Assembly: GCF_001956985.1 (NCBI RefSeq)
Contig: NZ_CP019082.1
Coordinates: 2,604,001 to 2,668,000 of the forward strand
Direction: 5' to 3'
From: Paludisphaera borealis
GTDB lineage: Bacteria > Planctomycetota > Planctomycetia > Isosphaerales > Isosphaeraceae
DNA length: 64,000 nt
The position numbers and the translations under genes were made by a program. Below are positions 42,942 to 50,805 of the stretch, piece by piece. The notes beneath the pieces are model-generated. The model ran no database searches. It saw nothing but the letters and a program-made list of their open reading frames with translations, and was not told where the DNA came from. The first letter of the stretch is position 1. Each line of letters starts with the position of its first letter.

Positions 42942-44456
42942 TCAGGCGTTTTCGGCCGGGTCCTTCCCGTTGATCCAGGGGCCTTCGAGCTTCTGGTAGT
43001 CGGGGGATTCGAGGAGCGAACCGGTGTCACCGGCCTTCCAGCCAGCGACCTGATTGGGCTTGCCGCGGAGCTTGCTCCGCTCTTCCCAACGAGCCGCCCA
43101 GCCGGTGTCGGCGTCGGAGACCGAGCCGTCTTCCTTGTTCAGGTAGAAGGCCTTGCCTTCGCGGTACGACTTGACGCCGAGGTTGACCGTGGCGATGGCC
43201 GCGTAGCCGAGGTCGGCCGGGCAGAGGGTTTCCGGGTTGCGCGAGCGGACGCACTCAAGGTAGTGCTCCCAGAGAGCCCGGGTGTCTTCGCGGGGCTGGT
43301 CGGGTCGGAAGCTGTTGCCGCCTTCGCCCTGGTTGGTTCCCGGAGGGGCCGGACGGCCTTCGAGCTTCTGCTGGACGACCGAGAAGCCCTCGTTGGGACG
43401 GGGGTCAAACTTGATGGTCGCGGTGTGGCCGCGGATGACCTCGGGAAGCTGGACGTCGTTGCACATGGTGGCCGAGATCAGGACCTGGCAGCCCTCGTCG
43501 TAGTCGGCGACCACGGTGGCGACGTCGGGCACGTCACGGCCGTCGTATTCGAGGTAGAGACCGCCGCCGCCCACGACCCGCCGGGGCAGGCGGACGCCCA
43601 TCGCGAGGATCAGGTGGGTGAGCTGGTGGACGAACAGGTCGGTGTACATGCCGCCGCCGAAGTCCCAGTAACAACGCCACTGGGCGTACCGGGCGCGGTC
43701 GAAGGGCTGGTCCGGGGCGAGGCCGAACTCGGTCCCCAGGAACATCTTCCAGTCGACCGTCTTGGGGGTCATGTCCTTGGTCAGGCCGTAGTACCGCCAC
43801 TGGCCCTGGTTGCTGTTGCGGTAGTACGACGTCTGGCCCTGCATCACGTGGCCGATCTTGCCGTCGGTGATCATCTGGTTGGCCAGCCGCCAGCGGGGGT
43901 CGGCGGTGGACTGGACGCCGACCGTGAAGACCTGCTTGGTCCGCTTCGCCGTCTCCGAGACCCTGCGGGCCTCGTCGATGGTGTGGGTCATCGGCTTTTC
44001 GCAGTAGACGTCCTTACCGGCTTCCATCGCGTCGATGGACATCTTGGCGTGCCAGTGGTCGGGCGTCGCGATCAGGAAGAGGTCGATGTCCTTGTTGTCG
44101 AGCAGGCGGCGGTAGTCCTTGGTGATCCGCTCTTTGTCCTTGCCCTCGGCGTCGAGCCCGCACTTCTTGGCCGAGTAGTAGAGCCCGCGCTTGATCGCGT
44201 CGTTGCCGTCCCAGACGTCGCAGAGGCCGACGATCTCGACCGCGCCCTTGGTCTCGTCCTTGAGGTGGTTGAGGATGCGGATGTGTTCCTGGGCGCGGCC
44301 GCCGGGGCCGAGAATGCCGACCCTGAGCTTCTCGTTCGCTCCCTTGACCGCGCCGATGGCGGGGTGGGCGATCGCGCCGGCGGCCATCGCGGCCCCGGTC
44401 GCAGCACCCGCTGTCTCGAGGAATGTGCGACGGTTCACGACGGGTTTGTTCTGCAT
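42942..44456 (-). CDS. Gfo/Idh/MocA-family oxidoreductase, Tat-exported
   Basis: This 504-residue protein has a twin-arginine signal (NRRTFLETAGAATGAAMAAG) and then a Rossmann fold with the NAD(P)-binding motif in LRVGILGPGGRAQEHI. The family motif EKP is in DVYCEKPMTHTIDEAR, and IATPDHWHAKMSIDAM precedes it. Such exported members are very numerous in planctomycetes and act on sugars or glycosides with tightly bound cofactor. The C-terminal half (YWDFGGGMYTDLFVHQLTHL) contains the His often placed at the active site. It converges on the NagA-like gene. The substrate is unknown. Confidence 0.9.
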   Translation of the reverse strand: MQNKPVVNRRTFLETAGAATGAAMAAGAIAHPAIGAVKGANEKLRVGILGPGGRAQEHIRILNHLKDETKGAVEIVGLCDVWDGNDAIKRGLYYSAKKCGLDAEGKDKERITKDYRRLLDNKDIDLFLIATPDHWHAKMSIDAMEAGKDVYCEKPMTHTIDEARRVSETAKRTKQVFTVGVQSTADPRWRLANQMITDGKIGHVMQGQTSYYRNSNQGQWRYYGLTKDMTPKTVDWKMFLGTEFGLAPDQPFDRARYAQWRCYWDFGGGMYTDLFVHQLTHLILAMGVRLPRRVVGGGGLYLEYDGRDVPDVATVVADYDEGCQVLISATMCNDVQLPEVIRGHTATIKFDPRPNEGFSVVQQKLEGRPAPPGTNQGEGGNSFRPDQPREDTRALWEHYLECVRSRNPETLCPADLGYAAIATVNLGVKSYREGKAFYLNKEDGSVSDADTGWAARWEERSKLRGKPNQVAGWKAGDTGSLLESPDYQKLEGPWINGKDPAENA

Positions 44457-44877
44457 TTTGGAAATCTCCGGGCCATGGAACAGAGATCGGAGTCGACGAC
44501 CGCGAGACGGCGGCCGTCGCGAGCGGGCGGAGTCGAAGCGGCGGAACGAGGCCGTCAGGAGAGACGGCGACGGCTCGGCAAGAATTCGAGCCTCTCGGCC
44601 AGTGGTTCCGACTCTAAAGCTACCCCTGACGGCGCGGGTCAGTCAAGGAGTCGCCACACTCCGCCGCTCGCTGGCGCGACGACGCGCCGGCGGTTTCCCG
44701 GCGACCCTCCGACTCGCCGCAACCGTTTGACGCGCCCGCAAGGCGACGTCACAATGGAGCCGGACAAACTACGATTCAACAAAAACGATGGATCGACCTC
44801 TTTACACTCGACACGCATATCGCAAATCAACCGACGTCGATACCGCCTACGACGACGGGGACGAAGGTGAGGGTCGG
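44457..44877. other. Divergent intergenic region
   Basis: No gene is supported in these 421 bases between the Gfo/Idh/MocA gene and the SRPBCC gene. An in-frame extension of the latter reaches 44788 but has no homology. I see no operator-like symmetry. Confidence 0.4.
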
Positions 44878-45354
44878 ATGCAGCACTTCATCAAGGAGTC
44901 GCGGATCGCATCGCCGCCGTCCACTGTGTTCGAGTTCCACGAAAGCCCCGGCGCGCTCGAACGCCTGATCCCCCCCTGGGAGCAGGTGGAGGTCGTCGAG
45001 GCCCCGCGGTCGCTCCGTCCGGGCGCGCGGGCGGTGCTGCGCACGAAGCTCGGCCCGTTCCGCCTCGACTGGATCGCCGAACATACCGAGTACGCGCGTG
45101 ACCGCCTGTTCGTCGATCGCCAGGTGAAGGGGCCGTTTTCGTTCTGGCGCCACCGCCATTGTTTCGAGGACGACGGCGAGGGCCGAACCATCCTCCGCGA
45201 CGAGGTCGAGTACCGCCTCCCGTTCGGCGCGCTCGGCGAACTCGTCGCCGGGCGGTTCATCAGGTCCCGAATTCAGCGGACCTTCGACTATCGCCACGAG
45301 GTCACCCGCCAGGCCTGCGAGCCGGCGGCCTCCCCCAAGGGCGTCCAATTATGA
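44878..45354 (+). CDS. SRPBCC-fold ligand-binding protein
   Basis: This 158-residue protein belongs to the START/SRPBCC superfamily, which binds hydrophobic ligands in a deep cavity. It opens QHFIKESRIASPPSTVFEFH, the typical first strand and helix, followed by LIPPWEQVEVVE. It later shows the conserved WRHRHCFEDDGEGRTILRDE segment, and VEYRLPFGALGELVAG before the long C-terminal helix. The same layout occurs in cyclase/dehydrase-like members. AGGTGAGG lies just before the ATG at 44878. It stands alone, with no operon partner. The ligand is unknown. Confidence 0.85.
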   Translation: MQHFIKESRIASPPSTVFEFHESPGALERLIPPWEQVEVVEAPRSLRPGARAVLRTKLGPFRLDWIAEHTEYARDRLFVDRQVKGPFSFWRHRHCFEDDGEGRTILRDEVEYRLPFGALGELVAGRFIRSRIQRTFDYRHEVTRQACEPAASPKGVQL

Positions 45355-45659
45355 AAATTTACAGAGAATTCCGTGAACACCCGTGCCCAGAAACAGGAGA
45401 GCCCGAGCCGAAAGTCGGGGCGGTTGGTCGGGTGGAGCGGATTCCGCCGAGTCTGAGCCCGGTTCCTCCGCCGCGACGGCGGTTTTCGGTAAGATTCCTT
45501 TCGTTCGGACGTTAGTAAGATAAAATGCCTTTGATCGGCCCGAGCGCGTGCGTCGGGGCGTCGTCCGCTCGCTTTTCCCTGAACTCTTGCGGCGTCGTCG
45601 GCGTATCGAGAACCAGCCGGATCGTGAACCAGCAAGTCGAAGCGACAGGCGACCGAACC
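45355..45659. other. Short intergenic region
   Basis: These 305 bases contain no supported gene; the in-frame extension of the next gene to 45525 has no homology. No strong hairpin was seen after the SRPBCC gene. Confidence 0.4.
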
Positions 45660-46697
45660 ATGCCGCGCACCATCATCTGCCAGCAATGTGGGGCCATTCT
45701 CAACCTGCCCGCGCACATCGAGCCGGGCAAGCGGTTGAAATGCCCCAAATGCGCCAAGCGGTTCGTCATCACCGAGCAGGACGCGAGCTCGGCCTCGACC
45801 CGGCCGGGCGAAGTCGACGCCGCGGCGACCTCCACCTACGAGTTGCCGAAGCGGCCCGCCAGCCTCGACGACCTGCCGCTGCCCACCGCCGAGGGCGACC
45901 TCCGCGACGCCTTCGACCTGCCGCTGCTGTCGGCGGACGCCGAGAAAAGCGTCGGCGCGGGCTCGCGAGGCCAGGCCGGCGACGTCGCCGCTCTCTTCAA
46001 GGACGACGCCCCCAGAAGGAAGAAGCCGACCGGTGCCGCGGCGCGGGCCCACGCCCGACGCTGCACGCGATGCGGCGGCGTGGTCCCGGTGGGGATGTCG
46101 CTGTGCTCGTCTTGCGGGACCGACCAAGAGACCGGCAAGCACTTCGGCCTGGACGACGACTTCGCCCCGGCCGCCCCTCCCCCCCCATCCGGCCCCCCCT
46201 TGCACATCGCCATTCCCGGCATGCTCTGCGGGCTGGCCGGCGTCGTCCTGGCCATCCTCGCCCTGATCCAGTCGGTGCGGGTGGAGCCGGGAATGTACCA
46301 GTACGGCTGGATGGCGCTGGGGGTCGTCGCCGGGTACGGGATCTACGGGGCCGTCCAGTTCCTTCGCGGCAAATCGGTCAAGAACCTGATCCTGGCGCTC
46401 ACCCTGGGGGTGATCGTCAACATCATCGCCCTGATCGCCGTGCCGATCTTCGAGGCCAACTTTCTGGAGAAGGAGCAGGTGATGGTCCGGGTCGCCGACA
46501 CCCACCAGGTCGACGACGCGCCCGACCTGAGCGAATGGGAGATCAAACCCCTCGTCGACCGGCTCGACCAGCAGCGAATCACCTTGGGGATCGTGCTGAT
46601 CTTCCTCTACGCCGCGCTCTCGATCTACTTGAACTCGCCGCCGGTCAAGCGCTACTTCACGCGACGCCAGGCGCAAATGCAAAGCATCTCGCTCTAA
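45660..46697 (+). CDS. Zinc-ribbon membrane protein
   Basis: This 345-residue protein has an N-terminal zinc ribbon (CQQC and CPKCAKRF, residues 7-35) like the MJ0042-type ribbons. A long acidic/Pro linker follows, then a second ribbon (RCTRCGGVVPVGMSLCSSCG, about 133-152) and three or four membrane segments. These are IPGMLCGLAGVVLAILALI, then WMALGVVAGYGIYGAVQF, then LILALTLGVIVNIIALIAV and a C-terminal one near residue 315. This arrangement is common in planctomycete hypothetical proteins. The role is unknown; metal-dependent protein interaction at the membrane is likely. The start is the ATG at 45660. A bidirectional hairpin separates it from the convergent acetyltransferase gene. Confidence 0.75.
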   Translation: MPRTIICQQCGAILNLPAHIEPGKRLKCPKCAKRFVITEQDASSASTRPGEVDAAATSTYELPKRPASLDDLPLPTAEGDLRDAFDLPLLSADAEKSVGAGSRGQAGDVAALFKDDAPRRKKPTGAAARAHARRCTRCGGVVPVGMSLCSSCGTDQETGKHFGLDDDFAPAAPPPPSGPPLHIAIPGMLCGLAGVVLAILALIQSVRVEPGMYQYGWMALGVVAGYGIYGAVQFLRGKSVKNLILALTLGVIVNIIALIAVPIFEANFLEKEQVMVRVADTHQVDDAPDLSEWEIKPLVDRLDQQRITLGIVLIFLYAALSIYLNSPPVKRYFTRRQAQMQSISL

Positions 46698-46727
46698 AAG
46701 ACCCGACCGGCCGGCGGCCGGGTCTTT
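46697..46727. terminator. Bidirectional hairpin terminator
   Basis: AAAGACCCG (46697-46705) pairs perfectly with CGGGTCTTT (46719-46727) around a GC-rich loop. The A-run at one foot and T-run at the other allow termination in both directions between convergent genes ending at 46697 and 46740. Confidence 0.85.
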
Positions 46728-46739
46728 CAGGGCTCAGGC

Positions 46740-48086
46740 TCAGGCCGTCGCCGAGTCGAGCGGGCTCCGCCAGATCGGTTGGACCGGGAACAGAATCCGC
46801 GCCGCGTCGAGGGCGGTCGCGGTGGACGCCGAGAAGTTCTCCTCGGCGGCGGCGGCGTCGACTCCGGTGTGCCCCATCACCAGCCGAACGAACGACGCCG
46901 GGCTCAGGGTCAGGTGCCGCCGGCTCAATTTGTCAGGCTCGACGCGCGAGCTCTTCCCCTCGATGTGGATCAACCAGCGCTGATCTCCGGCCGTGACCCC
47001 CAGTTCGAGGGGCGAGGCGATCCCCGCGTGGCTCGCCCGCAGGTTCAGTTCGGGGAGGATGGCTTTCAAGAACCGGCCGACGTCGGGGACGTGGTACATC
47101 GAGACCTGGCCGTCGACCGAGTCCTGATCGAACACCCGCCCGGAGGTCGTCCGATAGACGTCGAGGACGGGGTGGTCGACGGGGGCGTGGACGATCACCT
47201 CGGGATAGGCTCGTTCCAGAGCTTCGGCCCGGATGCGACCCAGCAAGGCGCGCAGGGCCTGCGGGTGGGCGGGGTCGAACGCCGTCTCCAGAACCCGGTG
47301 GTCCTTGACGAACGCATACCCCCGGACCGCCTCGCCCTGACAGGCGACCCAGATGACGTGCGCGTACCGCCGGCCGATCAGCCACCGCCAGTATTCCTCG
47401 GACCGGAACACCGAGCCGGTCGTCGACTCGTACTGGACGTCGTAAAGCCGCATCAGATCGCCGAGTTCGACCTGCCGCCAGGGCCGGACGTGCCAGCCCC
47501 CTCCCTTGCCCTCGACGACGCCGTCCGACACCTGGGGAAGGTTGCGGCTCAACGTCAGGCCGTAGGTCTGGCGTCCGCAAACACCCCATCCCAGCGGCCG
47601 ATAGAACTGCGGCATGCCCGTCGTCAGCGCCTGGACCACCGCGCCGGTCGCCCGCGATCGCTCATCGGCGAGCCGCATCAGGTTCTGGGCGAACCCCAGG
47701 CCACGGTATTCCGGGAGCGTGCCGACCCACATCACTCCGTTCATCGTCAGCTTCACCGACCCATAGCGGATCTCGCGCTCGGTCAGATGCACGTGGCTGA
47801 CGACCCGGCCATCCACCTTGACAAGCAATCGCTGGTCAGGGCGATAGGCGGGATCGTTCAATGCTCCCAGGTAGGCTTCGCGGTCGGGGCCGTGGAAGAC
47901 GTGCAACAGCGTCTGGTAGACGGCTTCATGATCAGCCTCGGTCCCCAGGCAGTACTCGACCGATCCGCGACGGAATGGGAGCCGGGTCCCCGGCGTGGAC
48001 GCTTTCATCGAGTCGACCATCTTGGGGACGCGCCGAGGTGGGCGAGGACTGTCTACGGTGGAACAGGAAGATCCAACGCTACTCAT
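46740..48086 (-). CDS. Eis-like GNAT acetyltransferase with SCP2-like tail
   Basis: This 448-residue protein has an N-terminal GNAT domain. The acetyl-CoA-binding stretch is MNGVMWVGTLPEYRGLGFAQ followed by NLMRLADERS, and MPQFYRPLGWGVCGR follows. A second GNAT-like half and a C-terminal sterol-carrier-protein-like segment come next (about 340-440; the block ends AARILFPVQPIWRSPLDSA). This plan matches the enhanced intracellular survival (Eis) family, which acetylates amines. The start is uncertain: ATG at 48086 has AAGG ten bases before it, but Mets at 48020 and 48008 are nearer the domain. It stands alone. The substrate is unknown. Confidence 0.8.
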   Translation of the reverse strand: MSSVGSSCSTVDSPRPPRRVPKMVDSMKASTPGTRLPFRRGSVEYCLGTEADHEAVYQTLLHVFHGPDREAYLGALNDPAYRPDQRLLVKVDGRVVSHVHLTEREIRYGSVKLTMNGVMWVGTLPEYRGLGFAQNLMRLADERSRATGAVVQALTTGMPQFYRPLGWGVCGRQTYGLTLSRNLPQVSDGVVEGKGGGWHVRPWRQVELGDLMRLYDVQYESTTGSVFRSEEYWRWLIGRRYAHVIWVACQGEAVRGYAFVKDHRVLETAFDPAHPQALRALLGRIRAEALERAYPEVIVHAPVDHPVLDVYRTTSGRVFDQDSVDGQVSMYHVPDVGRFLKAILPELNLRASHAGIASPLELGVTAGDQRWLIHIEGKSSRVEPDKLSRRHLTLSPASFVRLVMGHTGVDAAAAEENFSASTATALDAARILFPVQPIWRSPLDSATA

Positions 48087-48191
48087 GACACGGCGCCTTG
48101 CTCATATTGTACGGCCTGGAATCGGCTTCCGCCGTAAAAAGAAGAGGGAACCGACGCATTTTCCAAGGCGGAATCGGCGCAGCGGGAACAG

Positions 48192-49832
48192 TCATGCCCC
48201 CAGGGCGAGCTTGACCGCGTCGGACGAGCCTTCCCGGATAGCCTGCTCGACGCCACCCATCAACGCTCGCATCCGCTCGCGCGGGTATAGCACGAAGGAG
48301 AACTCCCGACTGTGGGCGACCCGGTTGGCTTCCAGGTCCTGAACAACCCGCCGGCGGTCGTCGCGAAGCGACGCAAGTCGTCCGGCTACCGACGGCTGAA
48401 GCGCCTCGTTGATCTCCCGGATCTCTCGAAACCGAGCGATCCGTTGCGGATGCGCGACGGCCTCGCGTTCGATCACCGCGCGCTTCGACTGGATTAATCT
48501 ACGCTGGTCCTCATTCCAGGGTTCGGAGAGATGGCGATCCGGATTATAGATCAGGCTCCGGATTGAGCGGTCGATCGCCGCGAGGGCGGCCGGAGAGGTG
48601 GAATGTTCCGCGAGGCCGAGCCATGCGGTCATGGAAAGGGTCAGAAAGCCGGGAGGCTCGAAGCCGAGGAACCGGCTGGTTATGGCGTCGCCCAGTTCGT
48701 CGTACTTGGCTCCGCCGATGCCGTGGATGAACAGGTCGCCAAGCAGGCAACGGCTGAACATCGTCGTCGTCAGCGCCCGCGTCCGGAGTCGGATCTGACT
48801 TTCGGAAAGCTCGCGGAAGCGTTCGACGGCGCAACAGGCTTCGCGATCGGCCGACAGCGGAAGCTGGAGGAACGGTTCGTCCTCGCCGGCGATCCGCAGA
48901 TCCATTTTCGTCCTGCCCTGGCGCACCTGCAGCGGCCGACGGCGCGGACGGGCGGCCCGCCACACCCAGAACGGAGCTTCAAGCCATTCGCCCTGCTTCT
49001 GCAAGGCCGAGACGGGATGGTTCTTGCTCCGGATGCCGTAGACCGCCCGGTACTCGCGGAGCGCGTCGTTGTAGACATCCTGATAGCGCGGCAGGTGGGC
49101 CAGGAGGTGGCAGGCGAACCAGGCGAACCCCTCGGTCTGGCAGAGCCGGCTGATCGGGATCTCCAGGTTCGACACGCCCCAGGACGCCTCGACGTCACGC
49201 CGGGCCAGGGCCAGGCGAAGGCCGAGCGGCAGCCCCCCCTCGCGACGCGCGGCGACGCGCGGCCAGAGGTCTTCGATCAGCGGATCGCCGACCAGGCCGC
49301 CGAGCCGCTCGACCACCCGCGCTCCGAACGAGGCGAAGACGGCCTCGTCGTGGACCGGCAGGTCTTCATAGGGGGCTTCGCCCTCCCAGCGGTCGAATTC
49401 GAGCCGGTGGGCGGAGATCCGGCCCCCCTCGGCGTGGGGGACGCGGATCGACGACGATTTGGGGATGTCGTCGTCGACGATCAGGTTGAGGCCGACGCCC
49501 CGTTGCCGGGCCGCGATCGCTGAGGCGGCGAAGTTCTTGACCCACACGCCGGGGTGGAACAGCTCGGGCTGATGGCCCGTGACGACCAGCGGCCCGGAAG
49601 CGGCGGTCTCTGGGGGTTCGACGCCGTTCGTCAGGAGGAAGCGACGGGCCTCGTCGGCGACTTCGCGACGGACGAGGTCGCGGAGCCACGACGATCGCCG
49701 ACCCTGAAAGTCGTGATCCCACGTCGCCAGGCGGCGGACGTTGGCGTCGACCTGCGATCCGGCCTCGTCGAGAGGGGGCGTCGCCAGCAGGGCGCCGTCG
49801 GTCGATGGTGCCCGCAGGCGATGCGCTTTCAT
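48192..49832 (-). CDS. Unrecognised protein with BshC-like GHQP motif
   Basis: This 546-residue protein is not one I can name. Near residue 85 it has LVVTGHQPELFHPGVWVKNF followed by a hydrophobic strand and VDDDIPKSSS. The TGxQPxLFxG pattern and position recall bacillithiol synthase BshC (cysteine ligation), though that enzyme has a different downstream His/Asp pattern. The last 150 residues are long charged helices (QRRLIQSKRAVIEREAVAHP) likely to form a coiled coil, as in BshC. No signal peptide or membrane helix is evident. Its ATG overlaps the stop of the glycosyltransferase upstream by four bases (ATGA), so the two are translated together. A thiol-ligase-like role is only a guess. Confidence 0.6.
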   Translation of the reverse strand: MKAHRLRAPSTDGALLATPPLDEAGSQVDANVRRLATWDHDFQGRRSSWLRDLVRREVADEARRFLLTNGVEPPETAASGPLVVTGHQPELFHPGVWVKNFAASAIAARQRGVGLNLIVDDDIPKSSSIRVPHAEGGRISAHRLEFDRWEGEAPYEDLPVHDEAVFASFGARVVERLGGLVGDPLIEDLWPRVAARREGGLPLGLRLALARRDVEASWGVSNLEIPISRLCQTEGFAWFACHLLAHLPRYQDVYNDALREYRAVYGIRSKNHPVSALQKQGEWLEAPFWVWRAARPRRRPLQVRQGRTKMDLRIAGEDEPFLQLPLSADREACCAVERFRELSESQIRLRTRALTTTMFSRCLLGDLFIHGIGGAKYDELGDAITSRFLGFEPPGFLTLSMTAWLGLAEHSTSPAALAAIDRSIRSLIYNPDRHLSEPWNEDQRRLIQSKRAVIEREAVAHPQRIARFREIREINEALQPSVAGRLASLRDDRRRVVQDLEANRVAHSREFSFVLYPRERMRALMGGVEQAIREGSSDAVKLALGA

Positions 49833-50554
49833 CCGCTACATCCTCCGGCGACTTCGAGCCCGGCTCGCTGGAGCGCCTCCTGAAACACGCGCCGGTAGTG
49901 GTTGAGCCGGAAGTTCGAGTCGTCGAGCGAGCCCCCGAACGCCCGCGACTCGTCAAGGTAGATGAGCGGCACGGGCGTCTCGACGATCTTCAGGCCGTTG
50001 GCGACGGCCTGCACCCAGACCTGGAGCGGCATGGCGTAGCCGAGGTCGGTGATCTCAAAGCCCCTCAGGGCCTCGCCGCGATACGCCTTGAAGCCGCAGA
50101 AGGCGTCGGTCAGGTTCAGGCCCAGGCATTCGTTCAGCCAGCGGGTGACCTCGACGTTGATCCGCCGCCGCTCCTCGGGGGGTTGCTGCGACGGGTCGAA
50201 GATCTGGAGGTATCGGCTGCCCGAAACGATGTCGGCGCCGGTCTCGACGAGCTTGGCCGCCATCTCGGGAATTCGCGACGGCTCGTGCTGGCCGTCGCAG
50301 TCGAGCGTCACCAGCCCGTCGTAACCGCCTTCGAGCGTGCGAGCGAACGCCGTTCGCAGCCCCGCTCCATATCCCAGGTTGGTCGGGTGGCGAGCGACCT
50401 GGATCGTTGGAAAACGCCCGAGCAGTTCGGCCGTCCGGTCGGTCGAGCCGTCGTCGACGACCAGGACGTCGCCCGCGTACCGCAAGACCTCCCGAAGGAC
50501 GTCCTCCAGGTACTTTTCTTCATTGTGCACGGGTATCGCGGTGAGGAACTTCAT
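49829..50554 (-). CDS. Family 2 glycosyltransferase (polyprenyl-phosphate sugar type)
   Basis: This 241-residue GT-A enzyme transfers a sugar from a nucleotide donor, probably to polyprenyl phosphate. It has AIPVHNEEKYLEDVLREVL at the start, the VVDDGSTDRTAELL nucleotide motif, NLGYGAGLRTAF, and the DxD-like LDCDGQHEPS. FCGFKAYRGEAL follows, which is typical of dolichol-phosphate mannosyltransferase-like members. It lacks C-terminal membrane helices, as in the short DPM1-type enzymes. I chose the ATG at 50554 (MKFLTAIP); longer starts have no homology. It is first in a two-gene unit with the BshC-like gene. The acceptor is unknown. Confidence 0.88.
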   Translation of the reverse strand: MKFLTAIPVHNEEKYLEDVLREVLRYAGDVLVVDDGSTDRTAELLGRFPTIQVARHPTNLGYGAGLRTAFARTLEGGYDGLVTLDCDGQHEPSRIPEMAAKLVETGADIVSGSRYLQIFDPSQQPPEERRRINVEVTRWLNECLGLNLTDAFCGFKAYRGEALRGFEITDLGYAMPLQVWVQAVANGLKIVETPVPLIYLDESRAFGGSLDDSNFRLNHYRRVFQEALQRAGLEVAGGCSG

Positions 50555-50805
50555 CAGCGCCGGTGTGGGTCCAGAGTCGAAATTAGGTTCGAGAAGACCG
50601 AGCGAGCCTCGCACTTGATTCATGGAACCTACGCATTTTAGGGCGGGACAGTGGGAAGTCAACGACCCACGACGTATCCAGATTGCCAGCCCCCTTGACC
50701 GTATCGCCAACGGCCTTCTAGCATGAACTCCTCTCCTCGTTCGCCAGCGAGCGAGCCACTGGTCCGTTTTGCTCTCATTCGAAAATTATCCCCCGGCTGA
50801 GTCTA

